Under the pieces are notes generated by a model that saw nothing but the letters and a program-made list of their open reading frames with translations, was not told the DNA's origin and did no database searches. The position numbers and the translations under genes were made by a program. From Rhodobacteraceae bacterium MED-G08 (lineage in GTDB: Bacteria; Pseudomonadota; Alphaproteobacteria; Rhodobacterales; Rhodobacteraceae), in assembly GCA_002457055.1 (NCBI GenBank), contig NTKT01000005.1, forward strand, positions 32,616 to 96,615: a stretch of DNA of 64,000 nucleotides, given 5' to 3'. Positions 18,670-28,177 of this stretch are shown in pieces; position 1 is the stretch's first letter, and every line of letters starts with the position of its first letter.

Positions 18670-20421
18670 TTATTGAAGTACCCCGAACAATTCACGGAAT
18701 TCAGTTGATGTTTTGTATATCTTACTAGGCCTATCAAAACCAACTATTCTACCCTTTTCAAGCATCAAGACTTTGTCCACGTACTCAAATAGTGCGGGTC
18801 TGTGAGTGACAAATATAACCGTTTCATTTTTTAGAGTTTTCAACAGAGCTGTCATAATTTCACGCTCATTTTCTACGTCTAAAGCACTTGTCGCTTCATC
18901 AAATATGTATATCGATGCTTTTTTTAATAGACCCCGTGCTATTGCAACCCTTTGTTTCTGACCACCAGACAAATTTGAACCATTAGCACCTACCCTTGTT
19001 TGCAATCCTAATGGAAAGTCTTCTGCAAAACCGTCAACTTGGGCACTCTTTACTGCAGCTATGATTTCCTCTTGGGAAGCACCGGCAAAACCATCCTTTA
19101 TATTTTCCTCAATTGTATCATCAAATAAGAAAACATCCTGGCTTATAAAAGCAATATGATTTTTTAGATCCATAGGTGAGATTGATGATATATCCATCGT
19201 GCCGATTTCGATCATGCCATCAGTAGGGCTATAGAAACCGAGAATTAAGTCGACGAGCGTTGATTTGCCAGCTCCAGACTTTCCAACAATTGCGACTTTA
19301 TCTCCGGGTTGTAAATTAAAACTCACCTTGTTGATTGATACCTCATCATTTTCATAACCAAACGAGACATCAGAGAAAGTTACGCTTCCATTGCCACTTT
19401 GTAACGATTTATTTCCGTAGCTGACACTTTGTGGCTTAGTATCAATTAATCTGAACATAAAAAATGATTGCGTCAGCGATTTCTGTAATTCGACCCAAAG
19501 TTTCGAAATTTTAGATGCTGGTTGATAAGCTAGAAGAAACGCTGTTATAAAAGCTGTAAATTCCCCTGGAGTTTTCCCATAGGTAATTGTCTGCCAGGCT
19601 GCATAAATCACAAATACACCTAGCACTAAACCACCCAGAAACTCCATTATTGGATGGGTCGCGGCGGTTACCTTGCTAATTCCAAAGATCCGATCTTCTA
19701 ATGCATCTACAGAAGAATTAAATTTTTCTATAGATTTACGTTCCAAATTATAACTTTTTACAGTACGAACACCCGCTAGAGCTTCTGAACCTGCTGCAAA
19801 ATAATGTCCAGATAGATCCGTTTCCTCCTTGGCAACCTTTCTAATTTTCCGAGAAAGGAACGAAACCAAACCAAAGATGATGGGAATTATAACTATCGAA
19901 TAAAGCGTCATCAGAGCATCTTGAAGGAACATAACAACAAAGAGCGCCACGAGCGTTAGTACTTCAGTCAAAAACCTGGAGCAGACAGCTGTCACTGCTT
20001 GGCCTGCGGCCATACCGTACAATCGGATCTGCGCCATATGATCAGAGGCATGTTTTCCATTGAAAAAACTTATTTCTCTTCTGAGCGTTTTTTGAAAAGC
20101 TTCTTTTTGGTAAAAACTGGAAATGGATCGATTAAGAACCGTCTGAAGAACAGCATTACCGTAGTGAAATAGGCTTTTCGAGAATGACACAAAAATAACT
20201 ATGATTGCTACTTCAATCGCTGCTCCTGCATCTTTCGCAACGAAAACATCGTTTACAATTAACTTGGTTGTATAGGCAAGCGCCGCTGTAAAAACGGAAA
20301 CACCAACCATACACAGAATAGATGCAGTAATAATCTTTTTTCTGTTTGGAATAGTTTCTTTAATTAAACGCTTAGCAGTTTTTAATGCGTCATCGCCAGT
20401 TGGTGTATTAACCGATTCCAT
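18670..20421 (-). CDS. ABC transporter, fused permease/ATPase exporter (MsbA-like)
   Basis: A 583-residue half-transporter with an N-terminal six-helix exporter domain (about residues 30-320) and a C-terminal ATPase: Walker A GKSGAGKST, signature LSGGQKQR, Walker B IYIFDEATSALD, H-loop THRPAL. It would work as a homodimer exporting a lipid or other hydrophobic substrate. MsbA is one possibility, since lipid A flippases have this architecture, but nothing in the context fixes the substrate. It is convergent with the thioredoxin gene. Confidence 0.88.
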   Translation of the reverse strand: MESVNTPTGDDALKTAKRLIKETIPNRKKIITASILCMVGVSVFTAALAYTTKLIVNDVFVAKDAGAAIEVAIIVIFVSFSKSLFHYGNAVLQTVLNRSISSFYQKEAFQKTLRREISFFNGKHASDHMAQIRLYGMAAGQAVTAVCSRFLTEVLTLVALFVVMFLQDALMTLYSIVIIPIIFGLVSFLSRKIRKVAKEETDLSGHYFAAGSEALAGVRTVKSYNLERKSIEKFNSSVDALEDRIFGISKVTAATHPIMEFLGGLVLGVFVIYAAWQTITYGKTPGEFTAFITAFLLAYQPASKISKLWVELQKSLTQSFFMFRLIDTKPQSVSYGNKSLQSGNGSVTFSDVSFGYENDEVSINKVSFNLQPGDKVAIVGKSGAGKSTLVDLILGFYSPTDGMIEIGTMDISSISPMDLKNHIAFISQDVFLFDDTIEENIKDGFAGASQEEIIAAVKSAQVDGFAEDFPLGLQTRVGANGSNLSGGQKQRVAIARGLLKKASIYIFDEATSALDVENEREIMTALLKTLKNETVIFVTHRPALFEYVDKVLMLEKGRIVGFDRPSKIYKTSTEFRELFGVLQ

Positions 20422-20767
20422 GATCTTGCCTTTAAAACTTTTAATTTAAGCGCTTGAATTCATACTCTTAAATTCAAGTAAACTAAAAGTCATTCTAAAT
20501 CGACTTAATGATATTAAAACTACCGAGCTAACTATTAGCCTACAAAAAATCTCTTTGGAGTATTCTCTGCTGAGTCGATAAGAAGATCTTATTTTAAATA
20601 GTGATGAATCTAAAAATATTAGGACCCTATTCCCAAGTTTTTATCAGTTGACGACAGTATTTCATACCGTTATTCCAATCTAAGGCACACTAACCTCCTA
20701 GGTATTTTTACTAAAAAGGTTCACTTTAATCCATTTTAATTGGTATAGTTGATGGAGTTTACATATT
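20422..20767 (+). other. Intergenic region between divergent ABC exporter and flavin reductase
   Basis: These 346 bases hold no convincing gene. An inverted repeat, CTTGAATT (20453-20460) with AATTCAAG (20471-20478), lies about 32 bases upstream of the exporter start and could be a hairpin in its leader or an operator. The palindrome AAGCGCTT sits next to it. Nothing else stands out. Confidence 0.4.
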
Positions 20768-21235
20768 TTGGCTGATGTAACCGATATCAGTATTTACAAA
20801 GAAGCCTTAAGTCAATTTGCAACAGGGGTAACCATAGTGACCTGTGGCTCAGAGCAAGGGCCGGTGGGAATTACTGTAAATAGTTTTACGAGTGTTTCCT
20901 TAAACCCACCTTTGGTGCTTTGGTCTGCAGCCAAAGATTCAAAACGTCACGACTATTTTGCCAATTCAAATCATTTTGCTATACATGTCTTAAAAAAACA
21001 GCAAATCGATTTGTGTTCTGCGTTTGTCAAGCCGACCCAGGGGTTTGAAGAGATAGATTGGGAATATAATTCAGATGGAGTTCCTATTATTAATGATTGT
21101 TTGGCATTGTTTGAGTGTTCATTTTACTCCAAACACGAAGGTGGCGATCACACAATATTTGTGGGGCATGTGAATAGTTTCAACGTCAGTAAAGGCGATC
21201 CTCTCATTTTCCTTCAAGGCCAGTATTCAACATAA
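20768..21235 (+). CDS. Flavin reductase family protein
   Basis: A 155-residue FMN-binding split-barrel protein of the flavin reductase family (HpaC/RutF-like). It has the family blocks ATGVTIVTC, GPVGITVNSFTSVSLNPPLVLWSAAKDS (flavin-binding), FAIHVLKKQQ and DHTIFVGHV. Such proteins supply reduced flavin to a partner monooxygenase; no partner lies beside it. The start is a TTG at 20768, supported by GGAG nine bases upstream. Confidence 0.9.
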   Translation: MADVTDISIYKEALSQFATGVTIVTCGSEQGPVGITVNSFTSVSLNPPLVLWSAAKDSKRHDYFANSNHFAIHVLKKQQIDLCSAFVKPTQGFEEIDWEYNSDGVPIINDCLALFECSFYSKHEGGDHTIFVGHVNSFNVSKGDPLIFLQGQYST

Positions 21236-21369
21236 ACTATTGATCTCAAGGATTGTTTCTAATCTTAAGTAGACTACTCTCTTTTAAGTTTCTCTAAAAT
21301 TTTATTCTGACGTTAGACGTTATTCGTTACATTCAATAAAATTGATACTTGCAGGACTAAAATTCAAAT

Positions 21370-21401
21370 GTTAGCGTTCACATTAGCACTCAGATGCTAA
21401 C
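21370..21401 (+). promoter_or_regulatory. Possible operator upstream of the agl operon
   Basis: An interrupted inverted repeat, GTTAGC (21370-21375) and GCTAAC (21396-21401), lies about 65 bases before aglE, the only sizeable spacer (228 bases) ahead of the operon. The agl operons of other alphaproteobacteria are controlled by a LacI-type repressor, AglR, but no such gene is visible here and the arms do not form a standard LacI palindrome. This is only a candidate site. Confidence 0.25.
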
Positions 21402-21463
21402 CAATAGCCAAATTATTTGTAATTCAATATTGCAAAGACAAAAATATTCTTGGGAGGGAATTT

Positions 21464-22804
21464 ATGGCCTTAAAAAATAAATTAACCACAACAGCAGCAC
21501 TCCTTGCTGCTTCCTACGCTTTCGGAAGTGTGGCATATGCCGACGTCTGCGATACGCCGTCGAAGCTAGGCGATATGGGAAGTTTTCCAGGTGAAGTCAT
21601 TACCATTCAAGGCTCACTGCTAGGAACAGACCAGGAGATGCTTCTAAATACCGTTAGTTGCTTTGAAAAAGCCACTGGGGCAAAAATCCAATATTCTGGC
21701 TCACGAGACTTTGCAGCCCTAGTTGTCGCTGACATGCGCTCAAATAATCCACCAAATATAGCAATCTTTCCCCAACCGGGTCTTGCAGCAGATATGGCGG
21801 CAGAAGGTCACTTAGTTCCCATTGGCGATGAAGCCGCCGCGTGGATGAAAGATAACTATGGTGCAGGTTCATCATGGGTTGATCTCGGGACCTATGCAGA
21901 TGCTAACGGTAACGATCATTTTTATGGGTTTGCCTATAAAATGGATCTTAAATCTTTGGTTTGGTATTCACCTGAGCAATTCGAAGATAATGGCTATGAA
22001 ATACCAGCCACGATGGAAGAACTAATCGAGCTCTCAGACCAAATGGTGGCGGATGGCAATACCCCTTGGTGTATTGGTGTGGAATCCGGCAATGCTACTG
22101 GATGGACCGCAACTGATTGGATGGAAGACATAATGTTGCGTACGACATCTGCAGAAAATTATGACCGTTGGGTTTCAAATGACCTAGCATTCAACAGCCC
22201 AGAAGTAATCAACGCAATGGAGCTGTATGGAAAATTCTCTCGAAACGACGATTACGTTGCAGGTGGGGCATCATCAGTTGCCACCACATCTTTTGGGGAT
22301 GCTCCAAAGGGTTTATTCACATCACCGCCAAGCTGTATGATGCACCGTCAAGCATCCTTCATTACCGGTTTTTTCCCTGATAAAGGTGCAGAAGTCGCGC
22401 GCGGTGAGGCTGATGCTTTCTACTTCCCACCTTTTGCGTCCGGAAATTTGGGTAACCCAGTACTTGGTGCGGGAACGCTTTACACAATGGCTAAAGACTC
22501 CCCTGCTACGCGTGCGTTTTTCAAATATTTGCAAGAAGCCTCTGCTCATGAAGCTTGGATGCAGCAGGGTGTCTTCCTAACTGCGCACAAGGGGGCAGAC
22601 TTATCTGCTTACGCGACACCTCTGCTACGAAAGCAGGGAGAAATATTGGCTAATGCTACAACATTTCGTTTTGATGCTTCTGATTTAATGCCTGGCGCTA
22701 TCGGAGCTGGAGCTTTCTGGAGTGAAATGACAGCTTTTGCAAACGGTCAAGATGCAAATACAACGGCTGATAATATTCAGTCAGCATGGGACGCTATTAA
22801 ATAA
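21464..22804 (+). CDS. aglE: Alpha-glucoside ABC transporter substrate-binding protein
   Basis: A 446-residue periplasmic binding protein. A signal peptide (MALKNKLTTTAALLAASYAF, cleaved about residue 26 after YA) precedes a family 1 solute-binding fold with VITIQGSLLGTDQEM, IQYSGSRDF and NPPNIAIFPQPGL, as in AglE of Sinorhizobium. The following genes in order are two permeases, a GH13 alpha-glucosidase and the ATPase, which is the aglEFGAK operon. The expected ligands are sucrose, trehalose and maltose-type alpha-glucosides. A GGAGG sits before the ATG. Confidence 0.93.
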   Translation: MALKNKLTTTAALLAASYAFGSVAYADVCDTPSKLGDMGSFPGEVITIQGSLLGTDQEMLLNTVSCFEKATGAKIQYSGSRDFAALVVADMRSNNPPNIAIFPQPGLAADMAAEGHLVPIGDEAAAWMKDNYGAGSSWVDLGTYADANGNDHFYGFAYKMDLKSLVWYSPEQFEDNGYEIPATMEELIELSDQMVADGNTPWCIGVESGNATGWTATDWMEDIMLRTTSAENYDRWVSNDLAFNSPEVINAMELYGKFSRNDDYVAGGASSVATTSFGDAPKGLFTSPPSCMMHRQASFITGFFPDKGAEVARGEADAFYFPPFASGNLGNPVLGAGTLYTMAKDSPATRAFFKYLQEASAHEAWMQQGVFLTAHKGADLSAYATPLLRKQGEILANATTFRFDASDLMPGAIGAGAFWSEMTAFANGQDANTTADNIQSAWDAIK

Positions 22805-22826
22805 TAGTATCCGCAACATGACTTTT

Positions 22827-22853
22827 AAGAGCACAGGGTAAACCTGTGCTCTT
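22827..22853 (+). terminator. Hairpin between aglE and aglF
   Basis: A perfect 11-base-pair stem, AAGAGCACAGG (22827-22837) with CCTGTGCTCTT (22843-22853), with a five-base loop, lies 23 bases after the aglE stop. There is no long T-tract after it, only TTATTCTATT. This layout is typical of binding-protein genes in ABC operons, where a hairpin either partly terminates transcription or protects the upstream message from 3' decay, so that more binding protein than permease is made. Confidence 0.8.
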
Positions 22854-22881
22854 ATTCTATTGATCATAGGTAAATACGTAT

Positions 22882-24135
22882 ATGCGTTCGATCCAATCCA
22901 TAATATTCAGCAATAGCCTTGCTATCGTATTAACCATTGTTTGTGTGTTACCCCTAACTGCCGTTTTTATTTTTTCATTAACTTCACCAATAGATGATGC
23001 TTTTGCGAGTTTTGGTCTCTGGCTTCATAATAAATATGGATGGTCTGTTTCCACTTTTGTAACTGAACTCAGATTTGCAAAGGTTGGTTTTGCTTTACGC
23101 TCTGTAGTTATCGCATTGTTCATATCGTTTTTATACTATTGGATTTCTAATTGGCTAAACTTTGGATTGGCTAAAGTTAGATCCAATAAGTCAATTGCCA
23201 AAAGATCTGTTGTTATTGAAACGATACAACCTTGGATATTCGTTGGACCAGCACTCGTACTGCTTTTGCTATTTTTACTTATACCAGCGCTGACAACCTT
23301 AAAAATTTCATTCACTGAACCTGGTGGCGGCGCCTCGTTAAATAACTATGCATTCCTTTGGGATTCTGACGCTTTGGGATACCTTCAATTTAGGTTGGCG
23401 ATGAGAAATAGTTTAATGTGGCTTATTCTTGTACCGTCGCTTTGCATAATTTTTGGCTTATTGATTGCTGTTCTGGCAGACTCCGTAAGTTGGGGTGTTG
23501 TGGCAAAGACATTTATCTTTGTGCCTTTGGCTATCTCGTTCGTAGGAGCAGCTGTTATATGGAGAAATATTTTTGCTGGCGGCGGAATTGAACCTCAGCA
23601 AGCAATCAATGGAGCCACACCATCTTATCAAATCGGTCTTCTAAAAGCACTTCTAGGACATACTCCTGAATATAATGAGCCTTTATATAATCTAAAGTTT
23701 TGGGGAAACTTCTATCTGATGTGGATTATGGTGTGGATTAAGACTGGTTTTGCAATGGTAATTTTTTCTGCTGCTCTAAGAGGAGTGCCTCAGGAAACTG
23801 TTGAAGCTGCAATTATTGATGGAGCGAATCCAAGGCAACTATTTTTCCGAGTAAAATTACCACAAATTTTTTCAACAGTAGTCGTCGTTTGGACCTACCT
23901 TGTGACCGATGTATTAAAGGTTTTTGATATTCCATATGCATTATCGGCCAATGATGATGACAAACTATTGCTGGCCACTATGATGGAGGCAGCGATGAAT
24001 ACATGGTCAATTGGAGGCAACAATGTTGATAATTTGTTTGCCGCCATTGCAATTATGCTCATGCTTACCGTTATACCGCATATGATTTTTCTTGGGTGGC
24101 GAATAAGACGCGAACAAAAACAACTCGGACACTAA
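22882..24135 (+). CDS. aglF: Alpha-glucoside ABC transporter permease AglF
   Basis: A 417-residue inner-membrane permease, longer than typical MalF-type subunits because of an N-terminal pair of helices. The EAA loop that docks the ATPase is in EAAIIDGANPRQLFFRVKLPQI. Eight helices can be counted. It follows aglE after the hairpin and overlaps or abuts aglG. The TLKISFTEPGG and ALSANDDDKLLLATMMEAAM blocks agree with AglF. Confidence 0.92.
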   Translation: MRSIQSIIFSNSLAIVLTIVCVLPLTAVFIFSLTSPIDDAFASFGLWLHNKYGWSVSTFVTELRFAKVGFALRSVVIALFISFLYYWISNWLNFGLAKVRSNKSIAKRSVVIETIQPWIFVGPALVLLLLFLLIPALTTLKISFTEPGGGASLNNYAFLWDSDALGYLQFRLAMRNSLMWLILVPSLCIIFGLLIAVLADSVSWGVVAKTFIFVPLAISFVGAAVIWRNIFAGGGIEPQQAINGATPSYQIGLLKALLGHTPEYNEPLYNLKFWGNFYLMWIMVWIKTGFAMVIFSAALRGVPQETVEAAIIDGANPRQLFFRVKLPQIFSTVVVVWTYLVTDVLKVFDIPYALSANDDDKLLLATMMEAAMNTWSIGGNNVDNLFAAIAIMLMLTVIPHMIFLGWRIRREQKQLGH

Positions 24136-24149
24136 GGATTTACTCTGTC

Positions 24150-25376
24150 ATGTATAGTCGCTCATTTGCCCATATTATACTTGCAATAATCTTAGTAATT
24201 TGGGTCGTACCATTTATCGCGCTTATAACCACTTCATTTAGATCTGAGGTTGCTTCTAAGACATCTGGGTTTTGGACTGCATTTACCCCTACTGAGCTTG
24301 GACACCGCTTCAGTACCCATGAGAAGGGACAAAAAGTAAAAATCACGGAAATGCGTGGTAATATTTTTGACCGAATTAATAAAGATGAAGAGTGGTTCAA
24401 AATATCTGGTGAGATCAACTCTATTATGTTCAAAGGTCGCGTTCCAGATCCAGAAAAGCCTGGCAAGACCAAGTTAATTAGAAAGCTTGTTCCTGTGGGA
24501 GAAGTTATGAATGTTCGGGATGGCGAGTTCGTTTTCCAAGCAAACGGTGACTTCACATGGTCATTCCCTGAGGAAGTTGCTCCCAAACCCAAAAATCTTG
24601 ACGTATTTATAAATCAAGATCCTGTTTTTGGTGCAGAAGCGTATTTCGAGGTCCTTTTAGATAACAAAGACGTACCAAATGCACTCATATCGTCATTTAT
24701 TGTAGTGGTTCCTGCAACGATAATTCCTATAACAGTAGCTGCATTTGCAGCATATGCTTTTTCATGGATGCAATTCCCTGGACGTGACTGGTTATTTATA
24801 CTCGTAGTCTCTTTGATGGTTGTCCCAACCCAGTTAGCATTTCTACCCATTCTTCAGGGATTCAACGGCCTAGCATCTTGGGCAACTTCCTTAAAACAAT
24901 GGATGACCGACTGTGAGGTAACAAATACCTGCCAATTCCCAACAAAATCGTTCGCTGGTTTGTGGCTTACCCATACAGGCTTTGGTCTTCCTTTGGCGAT
25001 ATTTCTTTTACGCAACTACATCGTGGGATTGCCTCGTGAATTGCTTGAGAGCGCAAAAATCGATGGTGCCAACCATATGCAAATTTTTGTAAAAGTAGTT
25101 GTTCCTCTATCTGTGCCTGCTTTAGCATCATTCAGTATCTTCCAATTTCTATGGATCTGGAACGATTTACTGGTTGCAATGTTTGTAGGGCCAAGTGCGA
25201 CAGATGATATAGTTTTTCCTATTCTGCTAGAACGGCAGTTAGGGACTTTTGGAGATCAGCTCCATCTTCTAAACGCTTCAGCGGTAATTTCTATGATTGT
25301 TCCGGTGATTGTTTTCCTAGCTATGCAAAAATATTTCATTCGCGGTTTGTTAGCCGGATCCGTTAAAGGAGGCTAG
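24150..25376 (+). CDS. aglG: Alpha-glucoside ABC transporter permease AglG
   Basis: The second permease. With the ATG at 24150 it has 408 residues; a GTG at 24096 would add 18 and overlap aglF. An N-terminal helix is followed by a long periplasmic insert (about residues 40-160) and then a standard MalG-like core with the EAA loop ELLESAKIDGANHMQIFVKVVVPL. AAGGA lies 11 bases before the 24150 ATG. The large insert is a feature of AglG proteins and not a sign of fusion. It is followed by aglA after a GGAGG. Confidence 0.92.
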   Translation: MYSRSFAHIILAIILVIWVVPFIALITTSFRSEVASKTSGFWTAFTPTELGHRFSTHEKGQKVKITEMRGNIFDRINKDEEWFKISGEINSIMFKGRVPDPEKPGKTKLIRKLVPVGEVMNVRDGEFVFQANGDFTWSFPEEVAPKPKNLDVFINQDPVFGAEAYFEVLLDNKDVPNALISSFIVVVPATIIPITVAAFAAYAFSWMQFPGRDWLFILVVSLMVVPTQLAFLPILQGFNGLASWATSLKQWMTDCEVTNTCQFPTKSFAGLWLTHTGFGLPLAIFLLRNYIVGLPRELLESAKIDGANHMQIFVKVVVPLSVPALASFSIFQFLWIWNDLLVAMFVGPSATDDIVFPILLERQLGTFGDQLHLLNASAVISMIVPVIVFLAMQKYFIRGLLAGSVKGG

Positions 25377-25379
25377 TGA

Positions 25380-26933
25380 ATGTCTTCTTTGAAATGGTGG
25401 GAAAATGCTGTGATATACCAAATATATCCAAGATCTTTTCAAGACTCGAATGACGACGGGATAGGAGATTTAAAAGGAATTACTACTCGACTCAACTACT
25501 TGTCTGAGCTCGGAATAGACGCTATCTGGATCAGTCCATTTTTTAAGTCCCCACAAAAAGACTTTGGTTATGATGTTTCAGATTATTACGAGATCAGTCC
25601 AGAATATGGGACTTTAAGAGACTTCGACTTACTCATTAGCAAGGCGCATGAATTAAAGTTACGGGTTATGTTAGATATCGTTCCAGCACATTGCTCCAGT
25701 GAGCATCCATGGTTTGTTGAAAGCAGATCTTCAACCACAAACTCCAAAGCAGACTGGTTCCATTGGGTTCAACCCCAAAATGATGGAAGCGCCCCCACAA
25801 ACTGGCTATCATTTTTCGGTGGTCAAGCTTGGACCTGGGAACCGAGAAGGCAACAGTACTACTTACATAATTTTTTACCTGACCAACCTAACTTAAATTA
25901 TGCAAACCCCGAAGTTATTGAAGAATTTAACCAAATAGCCAAATTTTGGTTTGATAAAGGTGTAGATGGCTTCCGTTTAGACGCAGTGCACACAATAAAT
26001 GCCGACTCTTTTCCTTATAAAAATAATCCTGCGAATCCGACATTCAAACTGGGGCCTCTTCCACAGGATCAACAACCATTTTTTCGCCAACTACATGATA
26101 CAGCACAATTAAACCAACCAGGCATTCAGGAATTTTGTGAGTCATATCGTAGGATCGCAGACTCGTATGACAATGACCGGTTTTTAATGGGAGAAGTAGA
26201 TGGTGATAATGACAACGCAATGAGTGTGAGTGAGACGTTTACCGAAGCAGGAAGATTGCATGCAACTTACAATTTTGATTTGCTGGAATGGGATGGCCTT
26301 AGTGTAAATGAAATAAAAGAAGCCATTTTAAAAGCGTCAAAAGTATTTAATAATACGGGAAGACTTTCGTTTGCATTTTCTAATCATGATGTCCCTCGCG
26401 TAGCTACAAGACAACTTAAAGCATTGCATTTAAGTTCCAAAGATAGTGATAAAATGCAAATTTTATTAATGAAACTACAAATCAGCCTAATCGGTTCTAG
26501 CTGTATTTATCAGGGAGAGGAGCTGGGTTTGGAGGATGTAAAAGATATACCTAGGGAAAAGATGCAAGATCCATGGGGGATAGAGTTTGCACCTACTTTT
26601 CTTGGCAGAGACACATGTCGAACCCCTATGGTGTGGAATAAACTACTACCAAACGGTGGATTTTCTAAGGCAAATACCACTTGGCTACCAATTTCGGATA
26701 AGCATTTAGATCGAGCAGCAATCGATAGTGCACTAAATCCAAACTCAATTTACAGTGAATTGTCGAAATTTTTGAAATGGCGCAAGAAGCAGTCTGCAAT
26801 GATGAATGCAAATTGCATTCTAAATATAGATGGCGACGACACGCAAATAAGTTTTGATCGTCAAAGCGATGATCAAACCCTTCACTGTAACTTCAATTTT
26901 AAAACGTTAACGGCGTCCTTTAAGGAGATTTAA
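25380..26933 (+). CDS. aglA: Alpha-glucosidase (glycoside hydrolase family 13)
   Basis: A 517-residue cytoplasmic GH13 enzyme that hydrolyses imported alpha-glucosides. It starts WWENAVIYQIYPRSFQDSN. The catalytic residues are visible: nucleophile Asp201 in DGFRLDAVH, acid/base Glu272 in LMGEVDGDN, and the transition-state stabiliser Asp in FSNHDVPR. No signal peptide is present, which agrees with uptake before hydrolysis. A GGAGG precedes the ATG, three bases from the aglG stop. Confidence 0.95.
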   Translation: MSSLKWWENAVIYQIYPRSFQDSNDDGIGDLKGITTRLNYLSELGIDAIWISPFFKSPQKDFGYDVSDYYEISPEYGTLRDFDLLISKAHELKLRVMLDIVPAHCSSEHPWFVESRSSTTNSKADWFHWVQPQNDGSAPTNWLSFFGGQAWTWEPRRQQYYLHNFLPDQPNLNYANPEVIEEFNQIAKFWFDKGVDGFRLDAVHTINADSFPYKNNPANPTFKLGPLPQDQQPFFRQLHDTAQLNQPGIQEFCESYRRIADSYDNDRFLMGEVDGDNDNAMSVSETFTEAGRLHATYNFDLLEWDGLSVNEIKEAILKASKVFNNTGRLSFAFSNHDVPRVATRQLKALHLSSKDSDKMQILLMKLQISLIGSSCIYQGEELGLEDVKDIPREKMQDPWGIEFAPTFLGRDTCRTPMVWNKLLPNGGFSKANTTWLPISDKHLDRAAIDSALNPNSIYSELSKFLKWRKKQSAMMNANCILNIDGDDTQISFDRQSDDQTLHCNFNFKTLTASFKEI

Positions 26934-27992
26934 ATGGCACATGTAGAGTTAAAAGGTGTGACAAAGACTTTTGGGAATACAGAAGTTATTCGTGATGTTG
27001 AATTGGAAATAAACAAAGGAGAATTCGTAGTTTTCGTTGGGCCCTCCGGGTGTGGCAAGTCAACACTATTGAGATTAATATCTGGACTTGAAAAACTAAG
27101 TAGTGGTGAAATCATTATTGCAAATAAAGAAGTAATGGATCTTCCCCCGTCAGAAAGAGGCATTGCGATGGTTTTTCAGTCATACGCGCTCTATCCTCAT
27201 ATGAGCGTTTACCAGAATATGGCTTTTTCTCTCGATTTACAAAAGATGCCGAAGCTCGAAATTAAACAGCGAGTAGAAGAGGCTGCAAAAATTTTACAGA
27301 TGGAAGATCTCCTAGAAAGGCGCCCCGCCGCACTTTCTGGTGGTCAGCGTCAACGCGTTGCAATTGGACGTGCGATCGTAAGAAACCCCGAAGTTTTCTT
27401 GTTCGATGAACCTCTTTCGAATTTAGACGCTGCTCTACGTCATGACACCCGGGTGGAAATAGCAAAATTGCATCGTCAATTGGGGGCCACAACTGTATAT
27501 GTTACTCACGATCAGGTAGAAGCAATGACACTTGCAGACAAAATCGTTGTCTTAAAGGATGGAGAAGTTATGCAGGTGGGCGCACCAATGGATTTATTTA
27601 ATTATCCGGAAAACAAGTTTGTGGCGGGCTTTCTCGGCTCTCCAAAGATGAATTTTTTCGAATGCAAACTAGTTTCAAAAAATGGTGCAAAAACGCTTGG
27701 CAAGGTGGAATTTGATGGCCATAACACTAACTACATTAGATTGGTCTCACAAGAGAAAAGCGCTGGTGACGCTGTACATTTAGGAATTCGCCCTCAGGAT
27801 CTAAAAATCAAAACTAATGGTGCAATAACGGGTAACGTTACATTAGTCGAACGCCTTGGCACGGAAACTGTTGTAGAACTTCTCTCAAAAAACGGTTTCC
27901 CTTTTAGATTTGCTTCACCAGAAACTCTAGATTTAGAAATAGGTAGCCAAGTTTGTTTCAGTTTTGATCGCCAAAAGGCACACATATTTTAG
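26934..27992 (+). CDS. aglK: Alpha-glucoside ABC transporter ATP-binding protein
   Basis: A 352-residue MalK/UgpC-like ATPase. Walker A GPSGCGKST, Q-loop MVFQSYALYPHMSV, signature LSGGQRQR, Walker B LFDEPLSNLD and the H-loop VTHDQVEAMT are complete, and a C-terminal TOBE regulatory domain starts near residue 240 (GFLGSPKMNFF). It starts immediately after the aglA stop, with AAGGAG inside the end of aglA. It closes the operon; no obvious intrinsic terminator follows. Confidence 0.95.
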   Translation: MAHVELKGVTKTFGNTEVIRDVELEINKGEFVVFVGPSGCGKSTLLRLISGLEKLSSGEIIIANKEVMDLPPSERGIAMVFQSYALYPHMSVYQNMAFSLDLQKMPKLEIKQRVEEAAKILQMEDLLERRPAALSGGQRQRVAIGRAIVRNPEVFLFDEPLSNLDAALRHDTRVEIAKLHRQLGATTVYVTHDQVEAMTLADKIVVLKDGEVMQVGAPMDLFNYPENKFVAGFLGSPKMNFFECKLVSKNGAKTLGKVEFDGHNTNYIRLVSQEKSAGDAVHLGIRPQDLKIKTNGAITGNVTLVERLGTETVVELLSKNGFPFRFASPETLDLEIGSQVCFSFDRQKAHIF

Positions 27993-28177
27993 TTTTAAGT
28001 TCGTAACTACTTTCACTTATTAATTTTTGCTAAGCTGATATTATCCGTTTCTAACTATTTTTGTATATCCCGCAGCTTTTAAAAATAATTAATTATTTTA
28101 AGTTCGTTTGATACATTTTTTGTACTTGATCCATCTAATAATGATGCAATCATTCTATAGAGTTAGGAGAAGAACCA

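Noticed and set aside
24096..24149. GTG start for aglG overlapping aglF
   Set aside because: It adds 18 polar residues (ANKTRTKTTRTLRIYSV) before the first helix; the 24150 ATG gives a normal permease start, though the longer form cannot be fully excluded.
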